This document shows, piece after piece, positions 1 to 15,030 of a stretch of DNA of 64,000 nt (position 1 is the first letter of the stretch; each line of letters starts with the position of its first letter). This stretch comes from Hetaerina americana (Eukaryota > Arthropoda > Insecta > Odonata > Calopterygidae). Where the stretch lies: positions 45,687,013 to 45,751,012 of the forward strand of contig JAKTNV010000005.1 in assembly GCA_022747635.1 (NCBI GenBank), written 5' to 3'. A model generated the notes under the pieces. The model saw only the letters and a list, made by a program, of their open reading frames with translations. It did not search any database and was not told where the DNA came from. Made by a program: the position numbers and the translations under genes.

Positions 1-273
1 TTTTTTGGTCCCCTTTGGTTGTAAACTTTATGGAGAGCGTAAAAAAAAGTGTCAAAGAACTTTCTTAGCTTGTGAGAATGTCTACCTGTATTTCTCAACT
101 CTATGAAGGATCTAAGTCTTATTTAAGACCACAAAACAGGTTTCAGATAAAGGCAGGCTGGACAGCTAATACATGTACCATCGTTTTCGGACAGTACTAA
201 GCGGAAAAGAGTCAACACCTACTTTAAGCCTTGGCGGAAAGAAATGAAATGGTAATTGTATAGAAATATATGG

Positions 274-433
<160 letters not shown>

Positions 434-2539
434 ACACACACACGAATATATGCGTCAGAGATTCACCCGTAGACTGTGACGCACGAACAAATCAAGCCTC
501 AATTTGTTCCCACTGTTTTTTCTTATCAATACCGCTATTCAGATTAATACCATGCAATAGAGTGGACCGGTACTTAATAAGTGTTGCTAAAGGAAATGAA
601 GAATTTCTGACCCATGAGAAACATGAGGGCAATCGAAAAAATAAACGAGAGCATGACAAATTCTTTGAGCAAAAATTAATGTTAATTGCCGGTAACCGGT
701 TTCGAGAAAGCGTATAGGGATTTTATTGCGAAGCATGACTATCTTAACTTTTGCAATTTTTCTACGTGGGAAAAAGCGCAGGTGGGGAATGAAAATACTA
801 CCTATATCCGCGCAATAATACTTCTTTCGTCAGACTTAGTCTGTAATTAACGCTAACGATTTCACCACTGCGAATGAACTACATATTTCCTCGAATTTTC
901 TATGCAAATATAAATGTATGCCGACAAAAGCCTTAATTAATTGATAAATTACCGAAGGAAAGACTTCAGCGATACATTAGTAGAGGATAGACAAATTATG
1001 TGGGTGATTTCAGAAGAAATTGGCCTAAACTAACCCCCCCCCCATAATAATATCAATAGGTAAAGTACAAAAAAAGCTTCCGTTGTAACAGAAATAGATG
1101 GATTTAAAATAAGCTTATAAAAAGATAGCGCTAAATATAAAATGCAAGTTTAAATGCACAAAAACATTTAAGAGAAACATTCATATTTTGCGGAATAGCA
1201 AATATAATCGCACTAGAATAAACAGTTAATCAAAGAAAACATTATAACGTCATCCAAATAAATCATTCAATTAAATGCCATCTTCAAAAGATGAAAATAA
1301 TAGAACAATATATAAAAAAGTACAGGCTTCTTCGGTACATTTTTATCAATAGCCATGAGAAGATTTTCCGCACAAAACGCAATTGATCACTGCCAAGTAT
1401 AATTAAACATGAGAAGACACTGTGTAGGTTATTGATTGCCAATAACCAAAAGGTATTAGAAGTAACATTGCTATTAAAGAAGAAAAGGAATTCCTCCCAT
1501 ATCAAAAATTGCACACCAACAATATCGTCAAGTAGAGTGGCCATCATCAGCTAGAGAAAGATATGCAGATGACTTAAAGGGGGGAAGAGGTAATTCGATA
1601 ATCAAATGACAATCCAATTTGGATAGGGGATCGACGCGTAGGAAATATTAAAGGGTTTTAACAGGAGGAGCGCGAAAAGAAAAGTTGAGGGGTTCTTATT
1701 CTCAAATATCTACATCCATTCTTATTTATAATGGAGGGTAAATTAACATAAACCATTACCGAATTAGTCAATGTGGATGCTCATATTTGTCCAAGTACTC
1801 AGATGTATTCCGGTTAGTCACACTTGGCTCATCATCGGGTTTCCCAGATACAGAACCACCGGAGTTAGTGAGCATTCTCTTCCCTAAGCAGTTACTCGAA
1901 ACCGCGACCTTCGAGATGCGCTTTCATATAAATGAATAGTAAGGATTGATACGATTTAGTATAGTAGAATATCCTTTTTCCCCTTAGTTATACCAAATAT
2001 AACTCATCCACAACTAATTTGTAGACTAAAAGTTTCGATGATATCATAGACTACCATACAGAAAGGCCAAACAGTTTGTTGCCTCCGAAAGTTTCGAAAA
2101 TTTATTCCACAAAAAAATTCAACGCTCTTCCACGTTCTTCCTTTTGAGGAGGAGAAACATAGAAGATTACATAAAATTGACAGGTCAATGGACTCTATTT
2201 TTCCAATGGACTCGTACGATTAGAAATACCTTTTTCTCGGCCTATGTCAAGAGGACATCCAACAAACTTGCAGACCTCGGGGGAAGGAAGGAAAATCGGA
2301 GGTGTTATTTCCGGAGGCTAGGAGGAGAGCAAAAAACGGCACGTGGGATTCCAAAAATAACAGCCTGTTTGGAAATTGAGAGGTAAATATTCAGAAAAAG
2401 ACTCGGAAACGCTAAGGAGAGAGAAAAAATTTGGTGACGGAAATAATGGCTCGGCGGTTGAGAAAACGTTTTCAAAGGGAAAGTGTAGCATAAAAACAAG
2501 AACAGTAAATAACAAAAGATAAAATCGAACATACCCTCA
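434..2539. other. AT-rich non-coding sequence
   Basis: This stretch has no convincing exon, RNA gene or repeat family. It contains a run of ten C at 1034-1043 and many short A/T runs. Small open frames here are short, lack protein-like composition and have no supporting splice sites. It may be intron or intergenic DNA. Confidence 0.5.
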
Positions 2540-2800
2540 AGGACATGGAAAGAAAAACCGCCAGGAGGATCTGTTTAAAAGCGGAAGGTAAGTTGTGGGG
2601 CGCGTTGGGAGAGGAGCTGGACGGAGGAAGAATTGTAACAGAGGGTAGAGGATGGGATAGGGAGCGGTGTAGGGTGGAGGAAAGGTGTGCGGGGGGTGGG
2701 AGTCGAGGAGAGAGGCTAGGGAGAGGTTGGTCCCGCGGGGGAGGGAATGATATTGGGGGCAGAGGCTGCGGCAACGGAACGGATCGCTGAAGGGCGCCGC
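2540..2800 (+). other. Purine-rich (G/A) block
   Basis: The plus strand is strongly enriched in G and A, with many GGAGG, GGGTGG and GAGAGG steps and few T or C. The six-frame translation gives Arg/Gly/Glu-rich (plus) or Pro/Ser/Leu-rich (minus) peptides, as expected from composition alone. No splice-supported exon is seen. Confidence 0.5.
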
Positions 2801-5641
2801 CATTGTCGACCGGGGAGTTCGCTCGGATGGTGCAAGTTACGGGTCCCGCCCGGGGGAATTTCCGTTTCCAGAGTAGCTTCCCTAGACGTTTCCACGCCTT
2901 GAATTCGAAAAATATTTCTCGTTTGCTTATGCAAGAAAAAACAAGTTTAACGAGTTTAACCATGGCGTTAACGCAAGAAATATTTGTGTAAGAGGGACGA
3001 TTTAGTCTTTCCTCTGCTGCTTTGTGAGGTTATCGATGAACGTTTGACATTTTTAAGTTACCAAGAGTGGGGGAAAAACCTTGCGAGGAAGAAAACATAT
3101 TTGCGAAGTTATGTAAGATGCGGTAGTTTTATTTCACCTGTCAGAAATATCCGAACATGAAAAATAATAATTTGAAATAAAGAAATAAATTGCCATTTTA
3201 TTTAAAGATGAGTTGAAATTACAGTCCGCCAGAGGGCTAATACGTTGAAGACATCAACATTGAGGCACTGGATAAACCCATAAGCGGATATATTGAAAGC
3301 AATGTGCGGTATATTGTAAGTAAAGAGTTCGTTGGGAGATGGATATAAGAATGCCTATTTTTTGTGGGACTCAACAGGAAAGGGATTTAGCTTAGCGAGC
3401 AGAAAAGAGGGGTTCGTAGCTTACTATTATTTGCGGCCATAAAGCCCACTCAATTCAGCTGGAGGGGCTTTTAATATATGTCACCCATCCGTCCTCCAAT
3501 TCCGTTTTTCTACATCCATGGGCCCTTCACTCTATGCCACGGACTGTAATCTCATTCACTGATGTACTTGAACGAACTGTTTAAAGTTTCCTAACAGAAT
3601 ATGTTTTACACCATCAGTGAGAGATCAGTAAATTAAATTGAGGGCTATTTTAGAGTCAGTTAGAATTTTAAGTCGTGTTGTAAAAAATTTAAGGCGATTT
3701 CATTCAGAGTTTCAACCACGAATACCGCGAGTTGGAGAGAGATAAAATATTCTGAAGGGAATTTTATGAACAGCTTAATAAGATTGATATACGTAGAAAG
3801 AGAGGTATTTACTTCTCTGTTTTTAACGATATGCGATGGGATATATATGATCTCCTCAAGCAGTAATACCAACGTAAGTGGGGGGGCTGAGCTGAAAGGC
3901 ATCTTCTATTGATGTCAACAGGGATTGAAATGCATATTTGATCCTCAACCGTGGGCCAAACCTTTCCCCCAAGCTGCATGCAAATATTGGAGCAAGGAAT
4001 TACCATTACCATTGTGATGCTAATTAAAGATTTTTTCTGGTGAGGGGAGAAAGGACAGCACAGGGTGTAATAAATAGAGATCGCCGTTTTACCTACCGCA
4101 ATCGAGGGTCGGAGCGCCTGAGATGGCTAACACAAGGGGGGCGGACAAATTAACTGGGTAACAGGAAGAGAAAGGGTTTTAGAGAAAAATTAAAGAGCAG
4201 AGGCGAATGAAGTAGTGGGAAGTAGACAAGTCACATAGACACTTTCATGTCCATCTAAACAGTTACCGAGTTCATTGGTGAATATAATTTTCCAAATCGG
4301 AGAAGTGTTGTGCTGCTCGTGCCACAAAAGAATCGGAACGCTAATTATTAAAATAGTCGCGTATTGACATAAAAAGCTATACGCAGGTAGAGTTTTTCAT
4401 TATAAATATCAAATCAAACTTAAAATTTTAAAAATAAGAATAGAAACGTAATCAAAACAAAATTTTCCAAGAACAGATAAGACTTTTACTATTAAAAATG
4501 ACGCATTGTATAGGTATCATTAAGCCTGAAATTAAAAAATATATATAAATAAGAAAAATAGACGCTGTATTTAAACATAGTCAACGCTATTTATGAGGGT
4601 AGCCAGAAATAATTACAAACTCAATTATAGGTTTGACATTTCTGATGCCCTGAGCAACGGTCTCGGAATAATTTAAAATATGGCCAGACATTATTTTTTT
4701 GTATTTTTCTTAATTTTATTTGCTTGATACCCTGCAATGAAACACTGACATTCACCATGTATTTTATTTTCAATTACTGATTTTAATTTTAGAAATAACA
4801 GTTGTTTCATGAGTTACTTACGATGTTGAGGACACTGGTTGGTACGCAAAAATTTCAGTTATAATAAACGCAACTTAAATTCCACGAATTTATTTTCCCT
4901 CCCATTGGAGACTGTTTATATTTCTCCATTTATCGGCAATTAATAAATAAATTCCCCCGTGGCGTGTGGACACTTTAAACGCGAAATAGAGGAATTAGGA
5001 GGAATAAATGAATGCATACTTGCGAGGACCAAGGGAGAAGCGTGGTAATGGTAAGGTCCTGGGGAGTAAGTCATTCGGGAGGGCGGCGATGGCGGGCAAA
5101 GTGCAAATACGAAGCAGTTTGCTGTTGAAAGCCTCGCCTGAATAGAATATTTAAGCCACCTATGCACAAAACAGATGTTCTGGCTCTCAGACGTTAAAAG
5201 ATTAAGCGAATAATATCTAGAGAAAGAATTGGTGGCAATTATTGTGTTGAATTCCGTCCTCACCCCCGATGAATTCTTTTCCTGTGTGCGTCTGAATTCT
5301 AGATTTATTGGGCTCTGAAAGTAAAAGTAATGGAAAGCAGTTTTTGTTTGGTACACTCGTTGGATGCGCATGAATGACTCGGCAGCAAACTTCGAAAAAG
5401 TCTAAATGATCACGCTAATCCCTTTATCCAAGCTGTTCAGTGGGTTATCTTAGAGGTTTCACCAAGGGGTAAAATCGCCAAGTGGCATTCAAAAAAGCAA
5501 TTTGAACATTTTAGCTGCAGTGGGGCTCGCTAATTATTCGCACACATCCATAAGTTTTACATGAATTTATTTCGTTATCAGTCAGGAATATATCAAAATA
5601 ATGTGAAAAATATGATCGTGAATCCTACATACGAAATAAAA

Positions 5642-5783
5642 CAGCAATTTCACAATTGACAATCACTAAATATATGCAATGACAGTTCACCTCATTTTCA
5701 TATCATCAGGTTTCGTTCAGATAATGCCAAACGGAGATAAAAATCATGGCTGTAAAGAGTAAATATTAATTGTGAAATTGCTG
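5642..5783. repeat. Inverted repeat pair, possible MITE remnant
   Basis: The 16 bases CAGCAATTTCACAATT at 5642-5657 recur as an exact inverted copy at 5768-5783, with 110 bp between them. Similarity continues weakly outward (AATA on both sides). The size and layout resemble a small miniature inverted-repeat element, but no clear target duplication was found. Confidence 0.4.
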
Positions 5784-8700
5784 CGTATTATTACGCCTTT
5801 AGGATTGAAAATTTCCACAAGTAACGACTAAAACAGCTGCATATAGTTTCTGATATAATTAATATTTACTTATTCATAAAAATATTTATTTTTTTCGATT
5901 TTAACTAAAGTAGACATATTTTAAGCCCTATGATACAAACTTCTAGGTGGAACGGAGTACATTGAGTCGGCATATTGCAAGAGTCATTTGTCACATCAAA
6001 TTAACGTGTCACAATTTTGTAGGTATTCATATTAGTTCATTTGATATTTTTAACTACGTTAAATTCCTTTGAGAGCCGATTTTGATTAAGTTATCCTTTA
6101 GCCGGTTTTCTTAAGATTCTGTGTGGGTTTTTCCACGTTTAAATTTGTAATTATAGATGGATATTAACGTGAGCAACGCTAACTGGACATGGTTAGGCTT
6201 CGAAAATATCGCCGTTGCTATCCAAAATTAGCTCTATTTTCATCCATTGCTAACTTAAGTGGGTGACGTTCCAGAGAAAGCCGTCTTTGCAGCTTACAAA
6301 TTCCTTAACTTGGTGAAACTACGGAGATATTCTTTGATGCTAAGTGCCTTTGTTAGACAAAAATGTGATTATAATTTTAGAGATCAGCTAGTACGTACCA
6401 GCAATATCGTTGCCACGGAGAAAATATATGAATCACTGCCAAAAACTATTTTTTGGGCATTAACAGATTCTCTTTTTTTCATCATTGTTGAACGCCTAGC
6501 AAAATGTCTTCCTATTACTTATGAACAGAACTGGCAAGTAAAATTCAACGTCTCCAGTCGTACATACAAGTAAAATTTTCCATTTGACTATAGGGCATGC
6601 ATATACATGAGCGACAGTTCCCTCATTAATGTGGAAATCACTTTAATCTGAATCTGTCTTCGAGTTCTGCGCATCTTCCACATGATTTCACTAATTTCCG
6701 TTTTGCCTTAAACCAGCAATTCACTTCACATTTACAAACAAGTCCTACGACTGATCAATTCAAGCCTCGCCATACGCAATTACACTAAAAGAGTGGGTCA
6801 ATCGAGCTCCAAGATCACTGAATACTTGAATGTGGTGGGATGAAATGAAATTTGCATGCTGAACTGTTAAAGTCTAAAAGAGCGGTGGCATTCAGAATTT
6901 AAGAATTTCCCTTAGCAAAATTAAACCTTAATACTTGGAAGTCTTTGACAACCTTATATCACTACTACATGAAACTCAAATGCATGAGTAATCAGACCAA
7001 ATTTATGTGGACAGAGAACGAATTCTGACCGCATCTTTGAGTTCAATATTATTTTCCTCCAACATTGTTATGTGTTGAATGCAGTTGAATCATGTGATAA
7101 CGTTTAAATTTGAATTCAATTTTGTAATATGATGGCCAATTTTGATAAACATCAAAATAGAATTTAGTGTTTATTGGCAATTTATATGGGCAAAAATGAG
7201 GGTGAATCCATCAGAAGGACTCAGAACTACCTTATACAAAAGATAAAATATAGAAAAAAATCTATACGGCATAGAGAGCATGCCAGATATTTAAATATTT
7301 CGTCCAAACTAAGTCGAATAAAGATAGTATAATGTGTCGCGTTAATTAACGAATTGAAGGCAATCAACTTTCGAGGACGGAGACATATCTTTAAAAGCCA
7401 CGGGTAAAATTAACTCCACGTTTACCTTATAAACGTCGTATCTTATTGAGTGTTTTAAAGTGACCATAAAACAGAAAGGTATGACAATAATAGTGAAGCA
7501 GTGAATAAGATGGAATGTTTACGGCAAAATAGGTGCACTTACCAAGCATTTCCTTTTTGCTTTCAAAACGTTTTACTGCCCTTTCCTACACGAAGAAAAG
7601 TGCCAATCCATGAGACTCCTTTCCCCACCCAGGTGATAACTATTGCCCGCGCAGTTTTATGTAAAAGCACGCAAAAACGCTGCCATTAAGTGTTTTAGTA
7701 GGATTTTTGACTCTGAATAGATGCAAAACTCATCTCCTTCAAAAAAGAGGATTTATATCAAACTGGCATTTATTATTACTACAACCATTATAACTAACAT
7801 CGAACATGTATGCTTGCCAAAATGTGTGCCTTATTTTTGCGAAGTCAATGATGAAAAATGGAACATTCAGAACCCACACCAAAGTACTGAATTGACATGA
7901 AAAGTGGCTAAAATGGTTATTATATTTATTTCAGCATTTGTCCAAAACTCCCCGGCTTACTATTCTCAGCAAATATAGAAGATTAATAAAATGTTCCGGA
8001 AGATGCAAACTAGGTTTTTGGCAGCACGTATTTTTAAACAATGTGGGAATTTTATTATTTTTATAACACGTCAAGGGGAGAAGAATGGAATTTATGTAAA
8101 TTTACAGAAGGGTTATAATAATAACTTAAACTACACAATGAAAGAGGTAATGAATCTACAATGAGGAATATTAATATCCGTAAACTAATTAAATATTACG
8201 AGTTTAGATGCTAGTGGACACAAAATGTTAGCATTTTGTCAGTTGGAAAAAAGGACTTCGGAGCAAAGAAGCGAATTGCTTGTTTTATTCCTACATTACA
8301 ATGATAAACCTTTGAACAAAGGGCGGATAGGAGCTTTCTAAGAAAGTATTGTTACATTTACAGTAAAAGAGGAAAATACGCATATTTAATAACATAAATA
8401 TGTGCGTTTAATTTGAAACGTGTTGTTTTACATAACGCCGTAACCTAGTAGCATACTATTATTGACATGCATGCACTTGCATACGATATAATAAAAATTA
8501 ATCCAAAGATGACGATCGTCACCTTTGAATCCGCGGATGGCTTCACAAAAAATAATATAAGTCTAAAATACGTAAAGAGAAATAACTAACTTGAAACAAT
8601 TAGCGATATGATTATAAATATTTATATTTGTTTATCACAAAAATAGATTCATACAACGACTGTCAATATGTTGAAAATTATAAAAATATTTTTCGCTAAA

Positions 8701-10611
8701 TGAAACAACATTCATTGAAACGTAAAAGCTCCCTATTCCAGAAATCACCTTTCCAGTTTCAAATATGAATTTTCACCGAGAGACTCGTGTGAAGCCTTTG
8801 AGAAAAAATAACCAAATTTGTTGACGCATTCAAAAGGATAACATAGTAAATTAGGAACGTGATCGAACTAATAAACAGTAAACCCATCTAATACATTTCA
8901 CTATGTCAAAGTAAATTACTTCCGCCGAGGGTCGTAAGTTCATGTCAGGGGTATCACAATTCATCGTCATGGGAGAAGGAAAGAAACGGATGCACCATCT
9001 ATCACCGACGCGACGACCGTGCACCCATTCCTCATTGGAATTGCCCGGAGTGCTTGGAAGAAAGTAACGGACTGGGTAAGCCCTCTCCCAAAAATAAGCG
9101 AAACCACCGTTGGTTCAAGTGCTAATAATACACAGCGAAATGAGGGGATGAGAATTTAGGCAACGACTTCTGTGGAGAAGAAGAGAATTATCGTCCGAGA
9201 TAAAAGGAATGTCGGCAGGGACAGTAGGGGAGAGAAGTGGGACTGTGGGAAAATGAGTGAGGAAAGGGATTAAAATTAGAAACGGGAAAGGAAAATCCCT
9301 TTCCAGCCGCTGGTTTAGTAACGCCGGCTTGCTTTCTCACTTAAAAGGGCTTGGGCGCAGAAAATGATAAATATTTGGAGGTGGGAACATAAAAGCAAAA
9401 CGATTGAGTGATAAAGAGGGGCATAAGATAACGACGAAAACTGAAATCACAATGATTTCCGGTCAGTGCTGGAAATCGTTATATAAGAGAAGATTTCACA
9501 CTAGCTTCAAATTACTGAAAACGTAATTTCACATCTCAAGTTTAATTAACCATTCGCAACCCTAATAACATGAGTCGAATAAAACACGACTATAAAATAG
9601 GAGGAATGAATTGCACAACCAATAGAGTTATTTAATCAATGTGAAATTGCGAACACGAACAATGCGTGTTTCCAAACCCTACCTTTATTTAAGGAATTGG
9701 ATTAAGAAAGGCCCCTAATCCTAATTAAGCTCATTTAAAACTATTTCAAAAGTCGTAGCAATCGAGTATTCATATAGATGTGTCGGAAGAGATTCCTCAA
9801 GCCACTGCCTCCTCGCAGGTAAGTCATAGTCTTGATGCATGGAAATCGCGACGGGGAAAATCCCGGCCCAGACGTCACAAGATTCTACCAGTGGTCCCAC
9901 ACAGACTGGATTTTTGTTGTAGTTTTCTTAACTGTCCTAACACACATAAGAAACGCGCCATCCCCAACTGGGCTGAGTTGAGAGGACGTAGGACAAATGG
10001 AAACTCATTTTTAAGAAGTCGGATCAAAATAACTCAGGACCAAGTATGCGTGAAGAGTGGAAGTAAAAACAAGCAAAAACTTCTTCCCTGTTGATAAGTG
10101 AGTGATGGGATTTGATGGAAGAGGGGATGAATTGAAGGGAGAAAAAACATATTCTTAATGACGCTCTGGTAGCAAGATGGAGCGGTCCGTTGCGAGAGCT
10201 GTTGAAATGGGGTTGTAGGTGAGGAGAAAGGGAGAATACAAAGAACGGGCGAAGATCGCAAAGAATATGAAGCACGAGACGGGTTAAAACGAAACAGCAG
10301 TGCAGTTCATGGGGTGAGCATACGAAGATATCGTATACTTAGAGAAGAAGGAGAGGGAAAAAAGAGTCATTAAATAATGCCATAGGATAGAGAGAAACGG
10401 TACTACTTTAATTCTGAGATGAGGGATGGGTAAGACAAAAGCATGGGCATGTATTAAAAATTTCATCCCATTACACCACTCGCAGTTTTACTTTATTAAA
10501 AGTTTATTTCTTGCCAACAGCATTCAGATGAAATAAACCCAAGAAAAATCACGAACATTTGTAAGGGGCTTAATCCCAGGAGAGATAAGTAAGTGAACAT
10601 TTAAAGTATAT

Positions 10612-10629
10612 ATTTATTTATTTATTTAT
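10612..10629. repeat. Short (ATTT)n microsatellite
   Basis: About four consecutive ATTT units run into further TATATAAAAATATATAA sequence. It is small and of no evident function. Confidence 0.8.
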
Positions 10630-13600
10630 ATAAAAATATATAATATGCTTAGTCTTTAGATATGAATATTATCACTTCCTTTCCAAACATTCCGCGAAAT
10701 TTTAAAGTTTATTTTTCTACCTCTCATTCTGAAATTAACAGGGAATACGAGGAGTAGGCGAGAAACACGGAATCAGCGCCATTTATGTACGCTATGGTGG
10801 CAAGCGAGTCACCAGCTAATTATATTGCTGAGCAGCGAGACTGGCGGGTCGAAATGAAAAGTGCGAAGCAAAAGAGATTAGCTATATGGGCGCATGTGAT
10901 TCTGTTCCGGTTACCACACCTTTGACGACACACTCCCTCCCACACCCCAGCATTCGCCCGGTAACGGCGGTGAGTCCGAGGGTAACGACAGATGTGAACG
11001 GAGGGAGAGGTCGAAGGGTGGCGAGGGTTGATATATATATTTAGCACGCGTGTCCCGAGGCCAAATAGACGAGAAGAGAATGGAAATAAGCACTTCTTGC
11101 CAGAATGACCTCAAGTGGCTGATGATTAAAATGAATCATTAATCTGGCAAGGGTAATTAAGCAGTTAAGACTGCGAAAGGGACAGATGACCAATTGCAAC
11201 GAGTGGAAAGGGGCTATGTCATCTATGTACATCTACGTCAATCCCTGTGAAACTTCACGAGGGCGAGGGAAGTCTTTAATATAAATCACGTGCTCGAGTG
11301 GCACAGAAGTGCTGCTCATTTTCTCAAAGAGCTGGAACGAGTAACTGTAAATAGACTTGTTAGCATTTCCAAAATAAAGACATGACTTTCCAGTGCAAAA
11401 GATGAAATTAGCTTCCAAATATTTCAATGTAACATATAGACGTCAGTAGTCTCTAGAAGGGAACATGATACTATGTCTCCATGAAACAAAAATGCTTTAT
11501 GCAGAGGAGTCAGACAAAAATAATAGAAGCCCTTGCATACTTCTATTTCATCAATTCATCAATAAAATATCGCAATACGTAATCAATGACAAAACGACCC
11601 TACAATAGACGAAATGGCCACTATTCCTGCTGAATGGGGCACATGAGTTCGAGAGAATATGCCATTTTGTACGCTTGAATACGTATATTTCATGACTAAA
11701 TAAGGTGCCATAAATAATTAATCAGTTACATGAATGCATTCATCATAAATTCAATAAAAACAATGCCATTCATGATGACTGCTTTTGTTTACATTGAGGA
11801 GAATTTACCATATTAAGAATGTCTCCGTGCCTGTCGACACGATGCCATCCAGTCGGCTTCGCATCTTTAATCCGAACGATCATCAAGAGGTGATTAATGC
11901 ACGCATGACGTAATGGGTTGAAAGGAGAAAGAGAGCTTGGAGAGTTGAAATGCCTTGGGGACGTGCGTATAAAGCGACACTTTGATCAGCACATTTTAAA
12001 GGTGTACGGCGACACACAGCAAGGCCAACTTGCATGACTGCGACGGGAATGGGAGAAAAGATTTTGAGGATGGATAAACGAGGCACTTCGCAGGGGGGAA
12101 AACACGGGACGGGAATCAAAAGAATAGTGTGACGAAGGGAAACGCTCAAGCCAACGCCACCGTTATTTTTCGGAAGAGGAAAGGAGGACAGAGGAAACTA
12201 AGTATTTTTCATTACTTACATAAAACTATGATGCTTTTAATCATGCCATTCTGCTCAAAAGAAGGAGAACTTCTGAGTCAAATGAAAAAGGTTTTCACTA
12301 AGAAAATTGACTGAATTTATCAAGAAAGAGAGAGGAAGGTATAACTCGAAAACTATTTGAATGACCAGAAATTTCGTACATGGAGTTCCACTTTACCTAC
12401 GACCTTTGACCCAATCTCATAACTCTGTGTATCTTATGTACATTCTTGACGCATTGAGGTTGCACACACTCGTATTGTTACCGTAGATTTAATTTAAGGA
12501 GATTTATTTCAAACCCTTGAACCAAACATATTGGTGTTCATAAGTGAGAAATAGTACCCTGAATTCGCTCAAATAACAAATTAGCTAGTTGGCTGAAAGT
12601 CAAAATTAAAATTAGCTCAGTCCACCGCAGACAACAGAATTATGAGTTCTCGTAAAATGAATAGTACCATTAAGATTTTTATATCAATTGTTTGGGGAAT
12701 TCCCTTTGAATTCCAACCGATTACGATTTGCATTTAGGGAAAATTAATATTTATATCTTTCAATACGGTGTGGTTCTTTTACCCATGCGATCTATTCTGG
12801 TGACGAAGTGCAGGCTCCTAATAATGTTCATAGTATAAAAATTAAACACGAGAGCCGTGGTCTTAATTGTTTTCTTAGTGTTCGAAAGAACTCGCATAAT
12901 AGTTTATTTATAAAGTCCAGAATTCTTTAATTAATTTTTTTTCCAGTGTACCCTAAAAGGGATGGATATTATATGTACACTAAATGTTACAACCAGTGTC
13001 AAACATTACTTCTTCTTTATTAAAGTGGACCGACATTTTTCGTTGAAGATAATTTTTAGAGCCAAGTCCCTAAATGTTGGATTCGCGGGATCTGAAAAGA
13101 TATAAAATTTATTGTGTGAATCCTAAATAGCATCTATACAACACAGGGCATTAAAAGGTAAAGTGCTGAAAACAAATATACTAGAGTTCTCGAATGACTC
13201 TCTGAAAAGGTACGAGTAAATAAAGAAAGTAACGAACAATATGAGTGGCGCACTCTGTCTCTTGTTCCACCCCTTCCCTTCTATATCGAAAAAAAAATCA
13301 TCCATGCCCTCAATACGGCCATAAAATTTCCCACCTTCTCTCAACCTAGGCCATATAAATAATGCCTGTCTTTTTGGAATTTCCTTTTTCCAAAGAATGG
13401 AATAGAACCGGTTGTTGGAAGAATAAGTTTAGCAGAGATCACAAAGTTGTATTTCTCACTTAGTCGAAAAGCAGTTACATCATTTTTTTCTGAAAGTACC
13501 TCACATAATAAGTAACACAGTTAATAAATTTAATTCACATTTTTCAAATATTTATCACGAAAATTCAGAGGAATATCATCAAGAATTTTTAGAGAAGCTG

Positions 13601-14140
13601 CATATTAATGAAATATTAATTTTACATTTTGGGACTCCTTGGAAATATTCTTGAGTCTCAGGAAGGCGAACGCCGAAGAAGAGTGCCACGTTATCCAATA
13701 CACAATTTTAACATATAATCCCATTCATGATAGCTGGGTGATTTTGTTTATGTGATTATTATTCAGTAGTTCAAAATATACCGGAATTGACCACCTATAT
13801 GGTTGGCGGTCAGCGGTAGAGGTAATTTATATAATTACCATTTTCAACTTCTAATTATTTATCTGCATGATATTCCATACGCGATAGGTTATTTAGCGTC
13901 TGTAATTTTATTGAATTAATGGGTTTTATACTAATTTTTCTCCATTTAAAAAGACGGATTTTGATTTATTCCATTTTTAGAAGCCTCTTGGTTCTCATCA
14001 GAAAACGATGATTTCCCATGGACCATCCTCGCAAGTAGAATGCATGCTTGAGTTTTGATTCTCGCATGCCATTAGACCTATCAAGTCTCCACTTACTCGT
14101 AACACTGAGCCAAGCTAGAAACAGAAGTGATATGCCTCTT

Positions 14141-15030
14141 TCTACTTCTTTCCTTCCCTAGAGAACGCGACAATATTCCACCATTCCGCAGTTCCAGAAA
14201 CAGATGTCGAGGGAAGAAGGAGAGGCGGGTGTGTGTCTGCATTATGAGGGGAGGGAGAAGGAGGGTATGAGCAGGAGCGAGGAGGGATAGAGAGTGAACG
14301 GAGAAGGGCATGGGGGAACCACAGCACCCATTCCACCGCCTCGCCCCTCAGGACGTCACACCGCCTTCGCCACGCCCAGGAAAACCGACTCGAATGCGAA
14401 ATGCGTGCGCCCACCACTGTGTTTCTCCCATTCAGCTCCCAGATGCCCATTGTGTCTCCCCAGACGGGCGAGAAATAACCTCCCCGACCCCACCCCATTC
14501 TCACATCCCCCGATTCCCGCCCCCCTCGAAGCAACATCCCCCGAAATTACCCATAAAGCCCCCTCCAGTGAATCGAGGGGACCGGGTCGACACTGGGGCT
14601 GAGTGGATGACAAAACGGTGGGGGGGGGAGGGGTGGGAGTTTGAAGGGATTGCGGGAGGGGTGGGAAGGGAGATTTCGACAGGAAGGAGGGCGAGGTGCG
14701 AAAAAGAGGACGGGGCTGAACGGGGCGGAAGGTGGGCGGGGGTCGTTGGTTCGAAGGGATGAAGCGGGAAGGGCTCTAGGCGAAGGGCGGGGGAAATAAG
14801 GTCGAGAAAGGAAGAGACCCAAAGATTTAAAAGAGAGTGGGCGGCGCTGGAATAAAGGGTGTAATTGGAGGGTGAAGGGGGTGAGCACAATATCGCATGG
14901 TGTAGAGCGGAATTTACAGTTAAGGCGCATCGAGTGTAAAAGGCCGGGGGCGTGAGGACGGACCTGAAAAGGTAAACAGATGAAGGAAATAGGATAAGGA
15001 GGGGAATAAAGGGAAATAGGCGAGCAGGTA
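14141..15030. other. GC-rich block with switching strand asymmetry
   Basis: The region is G/A-rich at about 14180-14310, C-rich at about 14310-14600, then strongly G/A-rich at about 14600-15020. Runs of G at 14620-14637 (nine G, A, four G, T, three G) fit an intramolecular G-quadruplex. Overlapping open frames of 70-178 codons occur on both strands at once. This is the signature of skewed composition rather than a gene: the predicted proteins are only Pro/Ser or Gly/Arg rich. Confidence 0.55.

Larger units (their letters stand above)
2801..14140. other. Long AT-rich non-coding stretch
   Basis: Over 11 kb I see no convincing exon or RNA gene. A 104-codon frame at 6259-6573 starts with GTG directly after a stop and has no recognisable family. 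It is probably chance. Small structural features here are an inverted repeat at 5642-5783 and a short ATTT array at 10612-10629. The remainder is unique-looking AT-rich sequence, plausible as intron. Confidence 0.5.

Noticed and set aside
6259..6573. 104-codon frame in AT-rich DNA
   Set aside because: It starts with GTG directly after a stop, has no family resemblance and no supporting splice site pair. One such frame is expected by chance in 64 kb.
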